The translations under genes and the position numbers were made by a program. Below, piece by piece: positions 16,400-24,266 of a stretch of 27,460 bases of DNA. The notes beneath the pieces are model-generated. The model was given only the letters and a program-made list of their open reading frames with translations. It did not search any database and was not told the origin of the DNA. Source of the DNA: SKKC01 sp046542845 (GTDB lineage Bacteria; Spirochaetota; Spirochaetia; DSM-27196; SKKC01); the NCBI GenBank assembly GCA_046542845.1, contig JBKHAN010000036.1, positions 1 to 27,460 on the forward strand, read 5' to 3'. The stretch's first letter is position 1. Every line of letters begins with the position of its first letter.

Positions 16400-16405
16400 T
16401 ATACT
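16400..16405 (+). promoter_or_regulatory. -10 element of the rex promoter
   Basis: TATACT (16400-16405) ends nine bases before the rex ATG at 16415. No good -35 stands 16-18 bases upstream (TTGCAG at 16368 is too far). The predicted transcript starts at about 16412, leaving almost no leader. No Rex operator (TTGTGAA-type palindrome) is visible here. Confidence 0.5.
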
Positions 16406-16414
16406 CTTGGCCTT

Positions 16415-17059
16415 ATGGTACACCATAAACGTGCAAGCCTTCCCACAATCAAGCGACTTCCCTCGTACCTTCACATCGTCGAAGCTGCGCTTCGCGACGG
16501 GAAGGAGTATATTTCCGGCACCGTCATTGCAGACGAACTTGAACTTGAACCCATACAGGTCCGAAAGGATCTTGCGACCACGGGCGTCGTCGGAACCCCT
16601 CGAAGAGGCTTTCCGGTCCGACAGCTCATAGATTGCATAAACTCCTTTCTTCGCTGGAACCAGGAAACCAACGCGGTTCTCGTCGGGGCCGGTAACCTGG
16701 GCACTGCGCTGATCGGCTACGGCGAGTTCAGAAAACACGGTCTGAACATCATCGCTGCCTTCGATCCCGACAAGAAGAAGGCGGGGAGCGTGATTAACGG
16801 GGTTCAGGTTTACTCGCTCAACCAGATGCGTGACAGGGTTCAGGCTTCCGGGGTACAGCTGGCGATATTGACCGTTCCCGGGGAACACGCACAGGCGGTG
16901 TGCGACCTGCTTGTCCAATCGGGGATCAACGCAATCTGGAATTTCACGAATATCAAGCTCAAGGTTCCCGAGCACGTGATTGTACAGAAGGAAGACCTGA
17001 GCTCCGGGTACGCGGTGTTGAGTGTAAGAGTCGGACTGCACAACTCACAGGTCGTATGA
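16415..17059 (+). CDS. rex: Redox-sensing transcriptional repressor Rex
   Basis: This 214-residue NADH/NAD+-responsive repressor usually controls fermentation and respiration genes. The N-terminal winged helix (about 10-72) includes ISGTVIADELELEPIQVRKD and the family's GTPRRGFPV turn (60-68). The Rossmann domain has VGAGNLGTAL (90-99) for NAD(H) binding, AAFDPD after the second strand, and a C-terminal helix (VGLHNSQVV) that swaps between subunits. Length and motifs are normal. The ATG is the only possible start: the frame upstream reaches a TGA at 16391-16393 with no other start codon, no Shine-Dalgarno precedes it, and the -10 is nine bases away. Its stop overlaps the next gene's start (ATGA). 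Divergent from the propeller gene. Confidence 0.95.
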   Translation: MVHHKRASLPTIKRLPSYLHIVEAALRDGKEYISGTVIADELELEPIQVRKDLATTGVVGTPRRGFPVRQLIDCINSFLRWNQETNAVLVGAGNLGTALIGYGEFRKHGLNIIAAFDPDKKKAGSVINGVQVYSLNQMRDRVQASGVQLAILTVPGEHAQAVCDLLVQSGINAIWNFTNIKLKVPEHVIVQKEDLSSGYAVLSVRVGLHNSQVV

Positions 17060-18129
17060 GCGGCATTTCGTCCGGACAGAAAAACGCATTCGTACAGGCA
17101 ATCAAGCGAAGGCAACGACACATATGGCCGTGGGCCAAGCGCTACGGCATCGAGGCGTTCAGGCTCTACGACGCTGACCAGGGAGACATTCCCATCGAGC
17201 TCGACGTATACGGGAACTACCTGCACCTGTGCGAAATAGAACGTCCCGATTCAGGGTCCGCGATCTACGGTGCCGAATGGCGCACGATTATGTCCGACCT
17301 GGCCGCCCGAACGCTCGGCGTTCCCTCAGAGCGAACCGTCACGAAGTTGCGTCCCCGTCGTCGCGGAGGCGAAGCCACCAGTGAGCAGGCGCTGCCCTCG
17401 GAAAGCATAACAATCTGGATCAATGAAGCGGCGCTTCGGTTCAAGGTAAACCTGACCGACTACCTCGATACCGGGCTCTTCCTGCACCACCGGGTAACCC
17501 GGGGAATGGTTGCCGACCTTGCGATGAATCGCAACGTTCTGAACCTGTTCTCATATACCGGAGCCTTTTCGGTGTATGCAGCCGCCGGCGGCGCTGCCTC
17601 GACGACATCGGTGGATCTCTCGGGAACCTATCTACGCTGGGCCAGAGAAAACATGGAAGAGAACGGTGCAATCGGCGGGATGCACCGCTACGTACAGAGT
17701 GACGTGCTGACCTTCCTGCAGGAACAGAAGCAGACGAACACACGATACGATCTGATAGTGTGCGATCCGCCGACGTTTTCGAACAGCAGATCAATGAACG
17801 GCGTGTTCGACAACAAACGCGACCACCCCGGATTGATACGCGATTGCCTTTCGTTATTGAGCGCGCGCGGCCAGCTTCTCTTTTCGTCCAATGCGTCCGG
17901 CTTCCGACTGGCGTTCAACGATCCCGGAGCACCTCGGCCGATCGATCTGACGAACGAAACGACGCCGGAAGACTTCGCCCGGAGCCGACCACACCGGGCC
18001 TGGTTGTTTGATATGAGCAGCACCCCGGCTCGCGTCAAGCGGGAACAACCCGATGGTAACGCTTCTTACCGGCCCGACAAATCAACTGGCCGTCCTCAAG
18101 CCAGGAAACGTCGATCGAATCGTCGATAG
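17056..18129 (+). CDS. RlmK-like class I SAM-dependent rRNA methyltransferase
   Basis: The protein has 357 residues. The N-terminal part (about 10-140) resembles the PUA-less adaptor region of RlmKL/RlmI proteins (AKRYGIEAFRLYDADQGDIP). The Rossmann methyltransferase domain has motif I NLFSYTGAFSVYAAAGG (163-179), the acidic VDLS (186-189) and motif IV CDPPTFSNSRSMNGVFD (236-252), followed by RDH and SNASGFR, closely matching the RlmK half of E. coli RlmL/RlmK, which makes m7G2069 in 23S rRNA. Here it is a stand-alone protein with no RlmL half. The frame is open from 16900, but ATG at 17056 overlaps the rex stop and is the true start. The last 31 residues are a basic, low-complexity tail lying wholly antisense to the end of tyrS. 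Confidence 0.88.
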   Translation: MSGISSGQKNAFVQAIKRRQRHIWPWAKRYGIEAFRLYDADQGDIPIELDVYGNYLHLCEIERPDSGSAIYGAEWRTIMSDLAARTLGVPSERTVTKLRPRRRGGEATSEQALPSESITIWINEAALRFKVNLTDYLDTGLFLHHRVTRGMVADLAMNRNVLNLFSYTGAFSVYAAAGGAASTTSVDLSGTYLRWARENMEENGAIGGMHRYVQSDVLTFLQEQKQTNTRYDLIVCDPPTFSNSRSMNGVFDNKRDHPGLIRDCLSLLSARGQLLFSSNASGFRLAFNDPGAPRPIDLTNETTPEDFARSRPHRAWLFDMSSTPARVKREQPDGNASYRPDKSTGRPQARKRRSNRR

Positions 18130-19261
18130 ACTCGACCTTGCGATCGTTGATCCTCGCCCCGCCCTGGGTAATGAGACGTCGGGCAGCGCTTCTCGAATCT
18201 GCAAGGCCCGTGCGTACAAAAAGCTCCACCACCGGGACACCGACTTCGAGCTCGCCGAGCGGCAATTCCGTTGAGGGCATAGCGTCGACCTTCCCGGAAC
18301 CGCCGGAGAACGCCGCACGAGCGGTATCCCTGACCGAATCGGCTTCATGGCTGCCATGGATAATGGCGGTCACCTCCCACGCGAGACGTTCCTTCGCGCT
18401 GTTTATATCGCCCGATGGGTCGACAATACGTGCTATCTCTTCGAGATCGAGAAATGTGTACAGTTTCAGGAACTTTTCCACGTCCTGATCGGGAACATTT
18501 CGCCAGTACTGAAAAAAGTCGTAGGGGCTGCAGAGCGCAGGATCAAGAAATATCGCTCCTTTTTCGCTTTTGCCCATCTTCTTGCCGTCGGCACGCGTAA
18601 CGAGCGGAAAGGTCATACCTTCCACCTCGGCCGCGTCCATTCGACGAATCAGATCGACACCGGCGACAATGTTCCCCCACTGGTCGTCACCTCCGATCTG
18701 CAAGCCAACGCCACGTTCACGGTGGAGGACAAGAAAGTCGTAACTCTGCAGAAGCTGGTAGTTGAACTCGATAAAACTCAAACCCGTTTCGAGCCGCATC
18801 CTGTAGGTCTCAAAGGAAAGCATGCGGTTCACAGAAAAATGCTTCCCGACCTCACGCAGAAACTCTATATAGTTCAGCGATCGGAGCCAGTCGGCGTTGT
18901 TCACAATTTGAACCTGCGCTCCTGCAACCGAAAAAAAGCGAGCGATTTGTGAAGAAATCGATGCCGCGTGTTCATCGATCTGATGAACAGACAGCATCTT
19001 GCGCATCTCCGTCTTACCTGAGGGATCACCGATCGATGCGGTACCTCCACCAACGAGCGCATACGCTGTGTGGCCCGCTCGGGCCAGATGCGCCATGGCG
19101 TACAGGGGAACGAGATGACCTATGTGCAGGCTGGAACCTGTCGGATCGAAGCCGGCGTAGAAGCCTACCGTCGATTCCGAAAGAACCTTTCGAAGCGCTG
19201 CCTCGCTGGTAACCTGCGACACAAAGCCTCGTGAGTCGAGAATGTCGAAAACGTCGGCCAT
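18035..19261 (-). CDS. tyrS: Tyrosyl-tRNA synthetase
   Basis: The 408-residue class I synthetase charges tRNA-Tyr. The catalytic domain contains HIGH (46-49) and the second signature as KMGKS (228-232), with the tyrosine-pocket segments YAGFDPTGSSLH (35-46), EFNYQLLQSYDF and GGDDQWGN (190-197). The C-terminal S4-type RNA-binding domain (about 345-405) ends in GKKRYHRVVP, the normal end of bacterial TyrRS, so the C-terminus is genuine although it overlaps the convergent methyltransferase gene by 95 bases. Its ATG overlaps the glyS stop by one base. It is the last gene of a three-synthetase operon. Confidence 0.96.
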   Translation of the reverse strand: MADVFDILDSRGFVSQVTSEAALRKVLSESTVGFYAGFDPTGSSLHIGHLVPLYAMAHLARAGHTAYALVGGGTASIGDPSGKTEMRKMLSVHQIDEHAASISSQIARFFSVAGAQVQIVNNADWLRSLNYIEFLREVGKHFSVNRMLSFETYRMRLETGLSFIEFNYQLLQSYDFLVLHRERGVGLQIGGDDQWGNIVAGVDLIRRMDAAEVEGMTFPLVTRADGKKMGKSEKGAIFLDPALCSPYDFFQYWRNVPDQDVEKFLKLYTFLDLEEIARIVDPSGDINSAKERLAWEVTAIIHGSHEADSVRDTARAAFSGGSGKVDAMPSTELPLGELEVGVPVVELFVRTGLADSRSAARRLITQGGARINDRKVESIDDSIDVSWLEDGQLICRAGKKRYHRVVPA

Positions 19262-20604
19262 CAGTTTCCTGCCCTCTCGTACGCTTTTATCTCCGCCCTG
19301 ATGCGGTCGGCAAGATCGCTTCGGTGCACTCTGACCTGTTCCATGCTGTCGCGGAACCTGAGCGTAACGGTCCCGTCATCCTTCGAATCATAGTCGACGG
19401 TGACGCAGAACGGTGTTCCTATTTCGTCCTGACGCCGGTACCGTCGGCCAATAGCTCCGCCCTGGTCGTAGTAGGTCGTGTAGTCGTCCCTAAGCTCCGC
19501 CTCGATTTCGCGGGCAAGCTCAGCGAGGCCGTCCTTTTTCACCAGCGGGAAAACGCCTACGGTAATCGGGGCGAGGTCCGGGTGAAACCGAAGCACGGTC
19601 CTCACGTCCCCGTCATCTACTTCCTCTTCGTCGTACGCATCACACAATACCATGAGCACGCTTCGGGTCAGACCCGCTGAGGTCTCGACTATGTATGGAA
19701 GGTATCGTTCCTTGTTCTCTTCGTCGAGATATCGCAGATCCTTACCGCTGAACTGGGAGTGACGGGACAGGTCGTAGTCGGTTCGGTTGTGTATTCCTTC
19801 GAGCTCCTGCCATCCGAAGGGGAACTGGTACTCAATGTCAAATGCGGCTTTGGCGTAATGGGCCAGTTCATCCGGTCCGTGCGGTTTGAAACGAAGATAA
19901 TCGGGGCGAATACCGATACTGTCGTAGTACCGTATCCGCTGCTCCTTCCAGTATTCAAACCACGTTTCGTCCTCACCCGGCTTCACGAAATACTGCATTT
20001 CGAGCTGTTCGAACTCGCAGGTCCGGAAAATGAAGTTCCTGGTTACGATTTCGTTTCGAAAGGCTTTACCAACCTGGGCGATCCCGAACGGAATCTTAAG
20101 GCGGGATGTCTGCACAACGTTTCGGAAGTTTACGTAAATACCCTGCGCGGTTTCCGGGCGCAGGTACACTTTCTGGCCGCTGCTCGTCGGTCCCAGATGG
20201 GTCTCGAACATAAGGTTAAACGCACGAGGCTCGCTCAATGGATTCCCGGCGGGACTTGTCTTTGTCTCGCGCTGTTCCTCCGTCAGATGATCCCAGCGAA
20301 AACGCTCATTCGTGACTGTGTCTTCAACCATTATATCAGCGAAGTTCTCAACGTGACCCGATGCTTCCCAGACTTTGGGATGCATGAGTATGGATGCATC
20401 AAGACCCACAATGTTGTCGTGAAGCTGTGTCATCTCACGCCACCATTTCCGTTGCACCCGGTTCTTCAGTTCACTTCCGAGCGGACCGTAGTCCCAGGCG
20501 GACGCGAGACCTCCATAAATCTCCGATGATGGAAAAATGAAGCCTCGCCGCTTGGCGAGACTCACAATGGTTTCCATGGTCACCGGTTTACCTGTTCCAC
20601 TCAT
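19261..20604 (-). CDS. glyS: Glycyl-tRNA synthetase, single-chain (alpha2) type
   Basis: The 447-residue class II synthetase is of the eukaryote/archaea-like alpha2 type, not the bacterial alpha-beta tetramer. It begins with SLAKRRGFIFPSSEIYGG (motif 1 region), has the strongly conserved AWDYGPLG (36-43), LRPETAQGIYVNF (148-160), motif 2 GKAFRNE (179-185), motif 3 TRSVLMVLCDAYDEEE, and a C-terminal anticodon-binding domain (from about 345; PITVGVFPLVKKDGL and GGAIGRRYRRQDEIGTPFCV). It starts at ATG 20602-20604 with AAGGAGT 7 bases upstream. The gap to gltX is 21 bases and the stop overlaps tyrS. Confidence 0.96.
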   Translation of the reverse strand: MSGTGKPVTMETIVSLAKRRGFIFPSSEIYGGLASAWDYGPLGSELKNRVQRKWWREMTQLHDNIVGLDASILMHPKVWEASGHVENFADIMVEDTVTNERFRWDHLTEEQRETKTSPAGNPLSEPRAFNLMFETHLGPTSSGQKVYLRPETAQGIYVNFRNVVQTSRLKIPFGIAQVGKAFRNEIVTRNFIFRTCEFEQLEMQYFVKPGEDETWFEYWKEQRIRYYDSIGIRPDYLRFKPHGPDELAHYAKAAFDIEYQFPFGWQELEGIHNRTDYDLSRHSQFSGKDLRYLDEENKERYLPYIVETSAGLTRSVLMVLCDAYDEEEVDDGDVRTVLRFHPDLAPITVGVFPLVKKDGLAELAREIEAELRDDYTTYYDQGGAIGRRYRRQDEIGTPFCVTVDYDSKDDGTVTLRFRDSMEQVRVHRSDLADRIRAEIKAYERAGN

Positions 20605-20625
20605 TTCCAGACTCCTTCCATCACT

Positions 20626-22083
20626 CTATGTATGCTGATGTAACAGTTCGATGCATGCATCGATACGTCGCGTGCTCGGTTCGACGCCGAGCAGCCGTAT
20701 GGCACCGAACAAGGGCGGCGAGGCGGTGCTTCCCGTCACCGCTACACGCAGCGGCATAAGCAGATTCCCGAGCTTGATCCCGAGCTCGTCGGCAACCGTG
20801 CGGAAGCGCTCTTCGAGCACCTCGTCCGATACCACATCCGCATCCTGTATAATGTCCCGCGCGCGCAGAAGATACTCGGGAACGTCCTCCACGGCTGTCT
20901 TTTTTGGCACGAGATCCTGTACTGACCAGTCACCAATGTCGGTAAGCACAAATCTGAGAAGATCCGACGCGTCCGAAAGGACACGCAGCCGCTCCCGGAT
21001 CAGGGGTACAGCCGTGCGAATCGTGTCTTCCTGCGCGTTGTCCGGGGGATCGGACACGAGGCCTTTGCGCACAAGAAACGGAAGAATCAGATTATAGATT
21101 TCATTGTCGTTTTTTTCACGGATATAACTGCCGTTGTACCAGTCCAGTTTCCGGTAATCGAAAACAGCCGGGCTCTTGCTCAGCTTCTCGACGTCGAACA
21201 AGGTTTCAAGATCCTGCCGGCTGAAAAATTCACGGCTGTCGTCGTAGGACCACCCCAGGCGGGAGAGATAATTCATGACAGCTTCCGGGAGATACCCTGC
21301 GTTTCGAAACTCTATGACGCTCGTAGCCCCGTGCCGTTTGGACAGCTTCTGCCCGTCCTTGCCGAGAACCATCGGAAGATGACAGAACCGCGGAGATTCC
21401 CATCCAAATGCCTGGTACAGCAGAACGTGAAGCCCCGTTGTCGGCACCCACTCCTGGCCACGGAGAACGTGGGATATCTCCATATGGTGGTCGTCGACGA
21501 CGACCGCAAGATGATAGGTCGGAAATCCGTCGGACTTCAGGAGGACCGGATCGGTCACAATATCCTTGTTCTTGCGCTTCACGCGTCCGAGCACAAGGTC
21601 CTCGAACTCAGTGCTGCCCTCGTCTGGAGTCCTAAACCGTATAACCGGTTTCATTCCCCGGTCGCGATAACGCTGCTTCTCTGCTTCGGGCATGTCCCGA
21701 AAAACGGGTTCATAACCCTGCTTGCCGTCTTCCCTCGCCTCGCGAAGCTCGCCGGCGTTGTCGAACGCTTCGTACGCGAACCCCGCGTCGACGAGCTTTC
21801 GGGCGTGGTCCCGGTATCGATCGACCCGTTCGCTCTGTATATACGGCGCAAAAGGTCCGCCGATATCGGGGCCCTCGTCCCAACGAATGCCGAACCAGTC
21901 AAAGGTATCGTAGATGTCCTTCAGCGAACGCTCGTCAAACCGTTCCCGATCGGTGTCTTCGATCCTGAGGATAAACGAACCCCCGGAGCTCCGCGCAAGG
22001 AGATAGTTGAACAGGGCTGTTCGTAACCCGCCGATATGTTGCAATCCCGTCGGCGACGGTGCGTAGCGTACACGTATACTCAT
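20626..22083 (-). CDS. gltX: Glutamyl-tRNA synthetase
   Basis: The 485-residue class I synthetase has YAPSPTGLQHIGG (7-19), the HIGH-equivalent of GluRS, then RIEDTDRERF (40-49), DEGPDIGGPFAPYIQSER (69-86), VLRGQEW and KLSKRHG (246-252), the KMSKS equivalent. The C-terminal helical anticodon-binding domain runs from about 330 to 485. I see no zinc-binding CxC set. Whether it is discriminating or also charges tRNA-Gln cannot be told here. ATG at 22081-22083 has GGAG about 7 bases upstream. It is the first gene of the gltX-glyS-tyrS operon, with a good promoter (TTGACC-18-TATACT) in the 85-base gap upstream. Confidence 0.96.
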   Translation of the reverse strand: MSIRVRYAPSPTGLQHIGGLRTALFNYLLARSSGGSFILRIEDTDRERFDERSLKDIYDTFDWFGIRWDEGPDIGGPFAPYIQSERVDRYRDHARKLVDAGFAYEAFDNAGELREAREDGKQGYEPVFRDMPEAEKQRYRDRGMKPVIRFRTPDEGSTEFEDLVLGRVKRKNKDIVTDPVLLKSDGFPTYHLAVVVDDHHMEISHVLRGQEWVPTTGLHVLLYQAFGWESPRFCHLPMVLGKDGQKLSKRHGATSVIEFRNAGYLPEAVMNYLSRLGWSYDDSREFFSRQDLETLFDVEKLSKSPAVFDYRKLDWYNGSYIREKNDNEIYNLILPFLVRKGLVSDPPDNAQEDTIRTAVPLIRERLRVLSDASDLLRFVLTDIGDWSVQDLVPKKTAVEDVPEYLLRARDIIQDADVVSDEVLEERFRTVADELGIKLGNLLMPLRVAVTGSTASPPLFGAIRLLGVEPSTRRIDACIELLHQHT

Positions 22084-22131
22084 AATGCTCCGAATTATGT
22101 CCCGGCTTGCGGTAGATGCCTATTAGACGGC

Positions 22132-22161
22132 AGTATAGCTTTCGGCTTTTTGAGGGGTCAA
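22132..22161 (-). promoter_or_regulatory. Promoter of the gltX-glyS-tyrS operon
   Basis: On the minus strand TTGACC (22161-22156), an 18-base spacer and TATACT (22137-22132) form a strong sigma-70-type promoter. The leader would be about 42 bases before the gltX ATG. I see no T-box or attenuator hairpin in it. Confidence 0.65.
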
Positions 22162-22168
22162 GCGAGAG

Positions 22169-23395
22169 CTACTGCGAATAGCGATCCAGAAAACGAGTGA
22201 GCCGCTGCATCGCGTCGGTCAGTTCCAGGACATTCGGTAAAAAGACAATACGCAGATGATCCGGTTTGGGCCAGTTGAAACCAGTCCCCTGAACCAGCAG
22301 CATCTTTTCCTCGCTAAGCAGATCCAGGACCAGCTTCTGATCGTCCTTGATGCGAAACTTCTTCTGATCCAGACGCGGGAAAAGGTAAAGAGCTCCCTTT
22401 GGCAGCGTACAACTGACGCCAGGTATCGCGTTCAGCATCTGGTGCGCGACGTCCCGCTGTCGTCCAAGCCGCCCGGCGGGAAGCACAAGGTCGCGCACGC
22501 TCTGATACCCGCCAAGTGCTGCCTGTATGGCAAACTGAGAAGGAACATTGCTGCACAGCCGCATATTCGCCAGTATGTCGAGGCCCTCGCGATAGTCCCT
22601 GGCCCTGGACGTTCGCCCGCTGAGAACCATCCACCCGGCCCGGAATCCAGGAGCACGATACACCTTCGAGAGACCGCTGAAACTCAGGCAGACAAGATCG
22701 TCACAGAGCGATGCCATAGGGACGTGTTCGGTCCCGTCGTAAGTAATCTGGTCGTAGATTTCGTCCGCGAATACGAGCAGGTCGTGTTCGGCCGCGATGT
22801 CGTGAATTTTTTCGAGTATCTCGCGTGGATACACACTGCCGGTCGGGTTGTTCGGGTTGATAACCACGATACCCTTCGTGCGCGGCGTAATTTTTTTCTG
22901 AATATCGTCCAGATCGGGATACCATTCGGATGCTTCGTCGCACAGGTAATGAACGGCGGTGCCGCCGGACAAGTTCACCGCAGCGGTCCACAAGGGATAA
23001 TCCGGTGCAGGTATAAGAATTTCGTCCCCGTCGTTCAGGAGCGCCTGCATGCTCATGACAATGAGCTCGCTTACACCATTTCCAATGTAGACGTCATCCA
23101 CTTCCACACCCGGAATATGCTGCCGTTGAGTCTTCTGCATAACCGCCTTTCGTGCGCTGAACAGCCCCTTGCTGTCGCAGTATCCCTGTGCGTCCCGCAG
23201 ATTAACGATAACGTCGTGGAACAGCTCATCGGGTGCATCGAGACCAAAGGGAGCTGTATTGCCTATATTGAGTTTCAGGATGCGGTATCCTTCTTCCTCG
23301 AGACGGCGAGCTTCCGAAAAAACCTGCCCCCGAATGTCATAACAGACTCCCGACAGCTTGTGCGACTTTCTGACTTCACCTGACACGAATGACAT
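22169..23395 (-). CDS. alaA: Alanine aminotransferase (AlaA-type, PLP-dependent)
   Basis: The 408-residue fold-type I aminotransferase makes alanine from pyruvate and glutamate. It resembles E. coli AlaA along its whole length from memory: CYDIRG (18-23), LKLNIGNTAPFG (40-51), AQGYCDSKGLFSARKA (69-84), VYIGNGVSELIV, PAPDYPLWTAAV (129-140), NPNNPTG (180-186), FADEIYD (209-215) and the PLP-lysine Lys244 in SFSGLSKVYRAPGFRAGWM. The closeness to the proteobacterial enzyme is notable. The start is uncertain: ATG at 23393-23395 has AAGG directly abutting it, whereas GTG at 23384-23386 (residue 4) has AAGGATG at normal spacing. The gene begins 2 bases after the upstream membrane protein, so they are co-transcribed. 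Confidence 0.93.
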   Translation of the reverse strand: MSFVSGEVRKSHKLSGVCYDIRGQVFSEARRLEEEGYRILKLNIGNTAPFGLDAPDELFHDVIVNLRDAQGYCDSKGLFSARKAVMQKTQRQHIPGVEVDDVYIGNGVSELIVMSMQALLNDGDEILIPAPDYPLWTAAVNLSGGTAVHYLCDEASEWYPDLDDIQKKITPRTKGIVVINPNNPTGSVYPREILEKIHDIAAEHDLLVFADEIYDQITYDGTEHVPMASLCDDLVCLSFSGLSKVYRAPGFRAGWMVLSGRTSRARDYREGLDILANMRLCSNVPSQFAIQAALGGYQSVRDLVLPAGRLGRQRDVAHQMLNAIPGVSCTLPKGALYLFPRLDQKKFRIKDDQKLVLDLLSEEKMLLVQGTGFNWPKPDHLRIVFLPNVLELTDAMQRLTRFLDRYSQ

Positions 23396-23397
23396 CC

Positions 23398-24204
23398 TTA
23401 AGAGCCATAGAGATTACTCTCAGCATCGTTCAGAAGGCTCCGGAATGCAAGTATATGGATGTGCCGCGACTCCTGCTCGACCAGTTTTCGCCATTGTTCC
23501 CGGTCATACTGCTGTCGGATTCGTCGGTCGGCTTCCCGGACAACTGCAATCTCTTCGTCGCTGCTCTCAAGGGGTAGACGTTGTATCAAGTACGAGGCGA
23601 TCGCAACGACGACATCGTTTCGTGTCGTCTGTACACAATCAAAAAGCGCCTGCTTCGCTGCCGCCGGTTTATTACTCAAGGTAAGCGCAAATCCGCGACT
23701 GAACTTCAGCCACTCCGCGGTATCCTTCGAAACTTCGGGAAGATACGTCTCAACGAAGGCGAGAATTCGATCGGGCTTCGCGCTGAGTAGATGCGGAAGC
23801 GAGAAATCGGCGGCGAAACGGGCGGCGAGCGCGGGTTTCACTTCCCGTAACCTGGTCTCGAGTCGTTCGACCATGCCCATGTCGCCGGTCAGCACGGCGG
23901 AATGCATCAGAAGCTGCACTTTCTGCCGGCCCATACGACCGCGTTCCAGAATTTCTCTTGCCAGATACTGCTTCAGGGCACTCCAGTTTTCTTGCTCCAA
24001 GAGCGAGAAGAGCTTCCAGTTGCGGATGAAGTACACGTTGACGCCCGCAAGCACAAGCAGAAACACAAGCACAAGCGCCCAGTTGCCCTGCCAGAATGCC
24101 AGCGCATAATCGAACCCTACCAGAAAAACCGGCAGGAGAAGAATAGCCAGAAACGCAAGAACGATTATGCTGTTAAAGATTCCGAATAGTATCTTAAATT
24201 TCAC
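23398..24204 (-). CDS. Membrane-anchored helical-repeat protein of unknown function
   Basis: The 268-residue protein has two N-terminal transmembrane segments (about 8-33 and 42-60). The rest is entirely alpha-helical (about 65-260) with TPR/HEAT-like spacing, rich in Ala, Leu and Arg (for example LMHSAVLTGDMGMVERLETRL and GFALTLSNKPAAAKQALFDC). No catalytic motif is visible. The start is GTG at 24202-24204, with AAGG about ten bases upstream and a promoter whose -10 ends ten bases before it, so the mRNA may be nearly leaderless. It leads alaA by 2 bases. The topology suggests a cytoplasmic scaffold attached to the inner membrane. Similar proteins probably exist in other spirochaetes, but I cannot assign a function. 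Confidence 0.78.
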   Translation of the reverse strand: MKFKILFGIFNSIIVLAFLAILLLPVFLVGFDYALAFWQGNWALVLVFLLVLAGVNVYFIRNWKLFSLLEQENWSALKQYLAREILERGRMGRQKVQLLMHSAVLTGDMGMVERLETRLREVKPALAARFAADFSLPHLLSAKPDRILAFVETYLPEVSKDTAEWLKFSRGFALTLSNKPAAAKQALFDCVQTTRNDVVVAIASYLIQRLPLESSDEEIAVVREADRRIRQQYDREQWRKLVEQESRHIHILAFRSLLNDAESNLYGS

Positions 24205-24222
24205 GCTGTAGTACCTTATACT
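24194..24222 (+). promoter_or_regulatory. Probable promoter of the HD-GYP gene
   Basis: TTAAAT (24194-24199), a 17-base spacer and TATACT (24217-24222) would start a transcript near 24229, with a leader of about 38 bases. Its -35 overlaps the first codons of the divergent gene and its -10 overlaps that gene's -10, so the two promoters should compete. Confidence 0.5.
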
Positions 24223-24243
24223 TACAGGACGAGTCTAAGTGAA
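24215..24243 (-). promoter_or_regulatory. Probable promoter of the membrane protein-alaA operon
   Basis: On the minus strand TTCACT (24243-24238), a 17-base spacer and TATAAG (24220-24215) match the consensus at 4 and 5 of 6 positions. Transcription would start near 24208, only 3-4 bases before the GTG start at 24204. Confidence 0.5.
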
Positions 24244-24266
24244 AGCAAAAGAGGCGGTCAACGGTA

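Noticed and set aside
22256..23383. A 375-codon plus-strand open frame opposite alaA
   Set aside because: alaA matches a known enzyme along its whole length; the antisense frame shows no domain and arises from codon bias.
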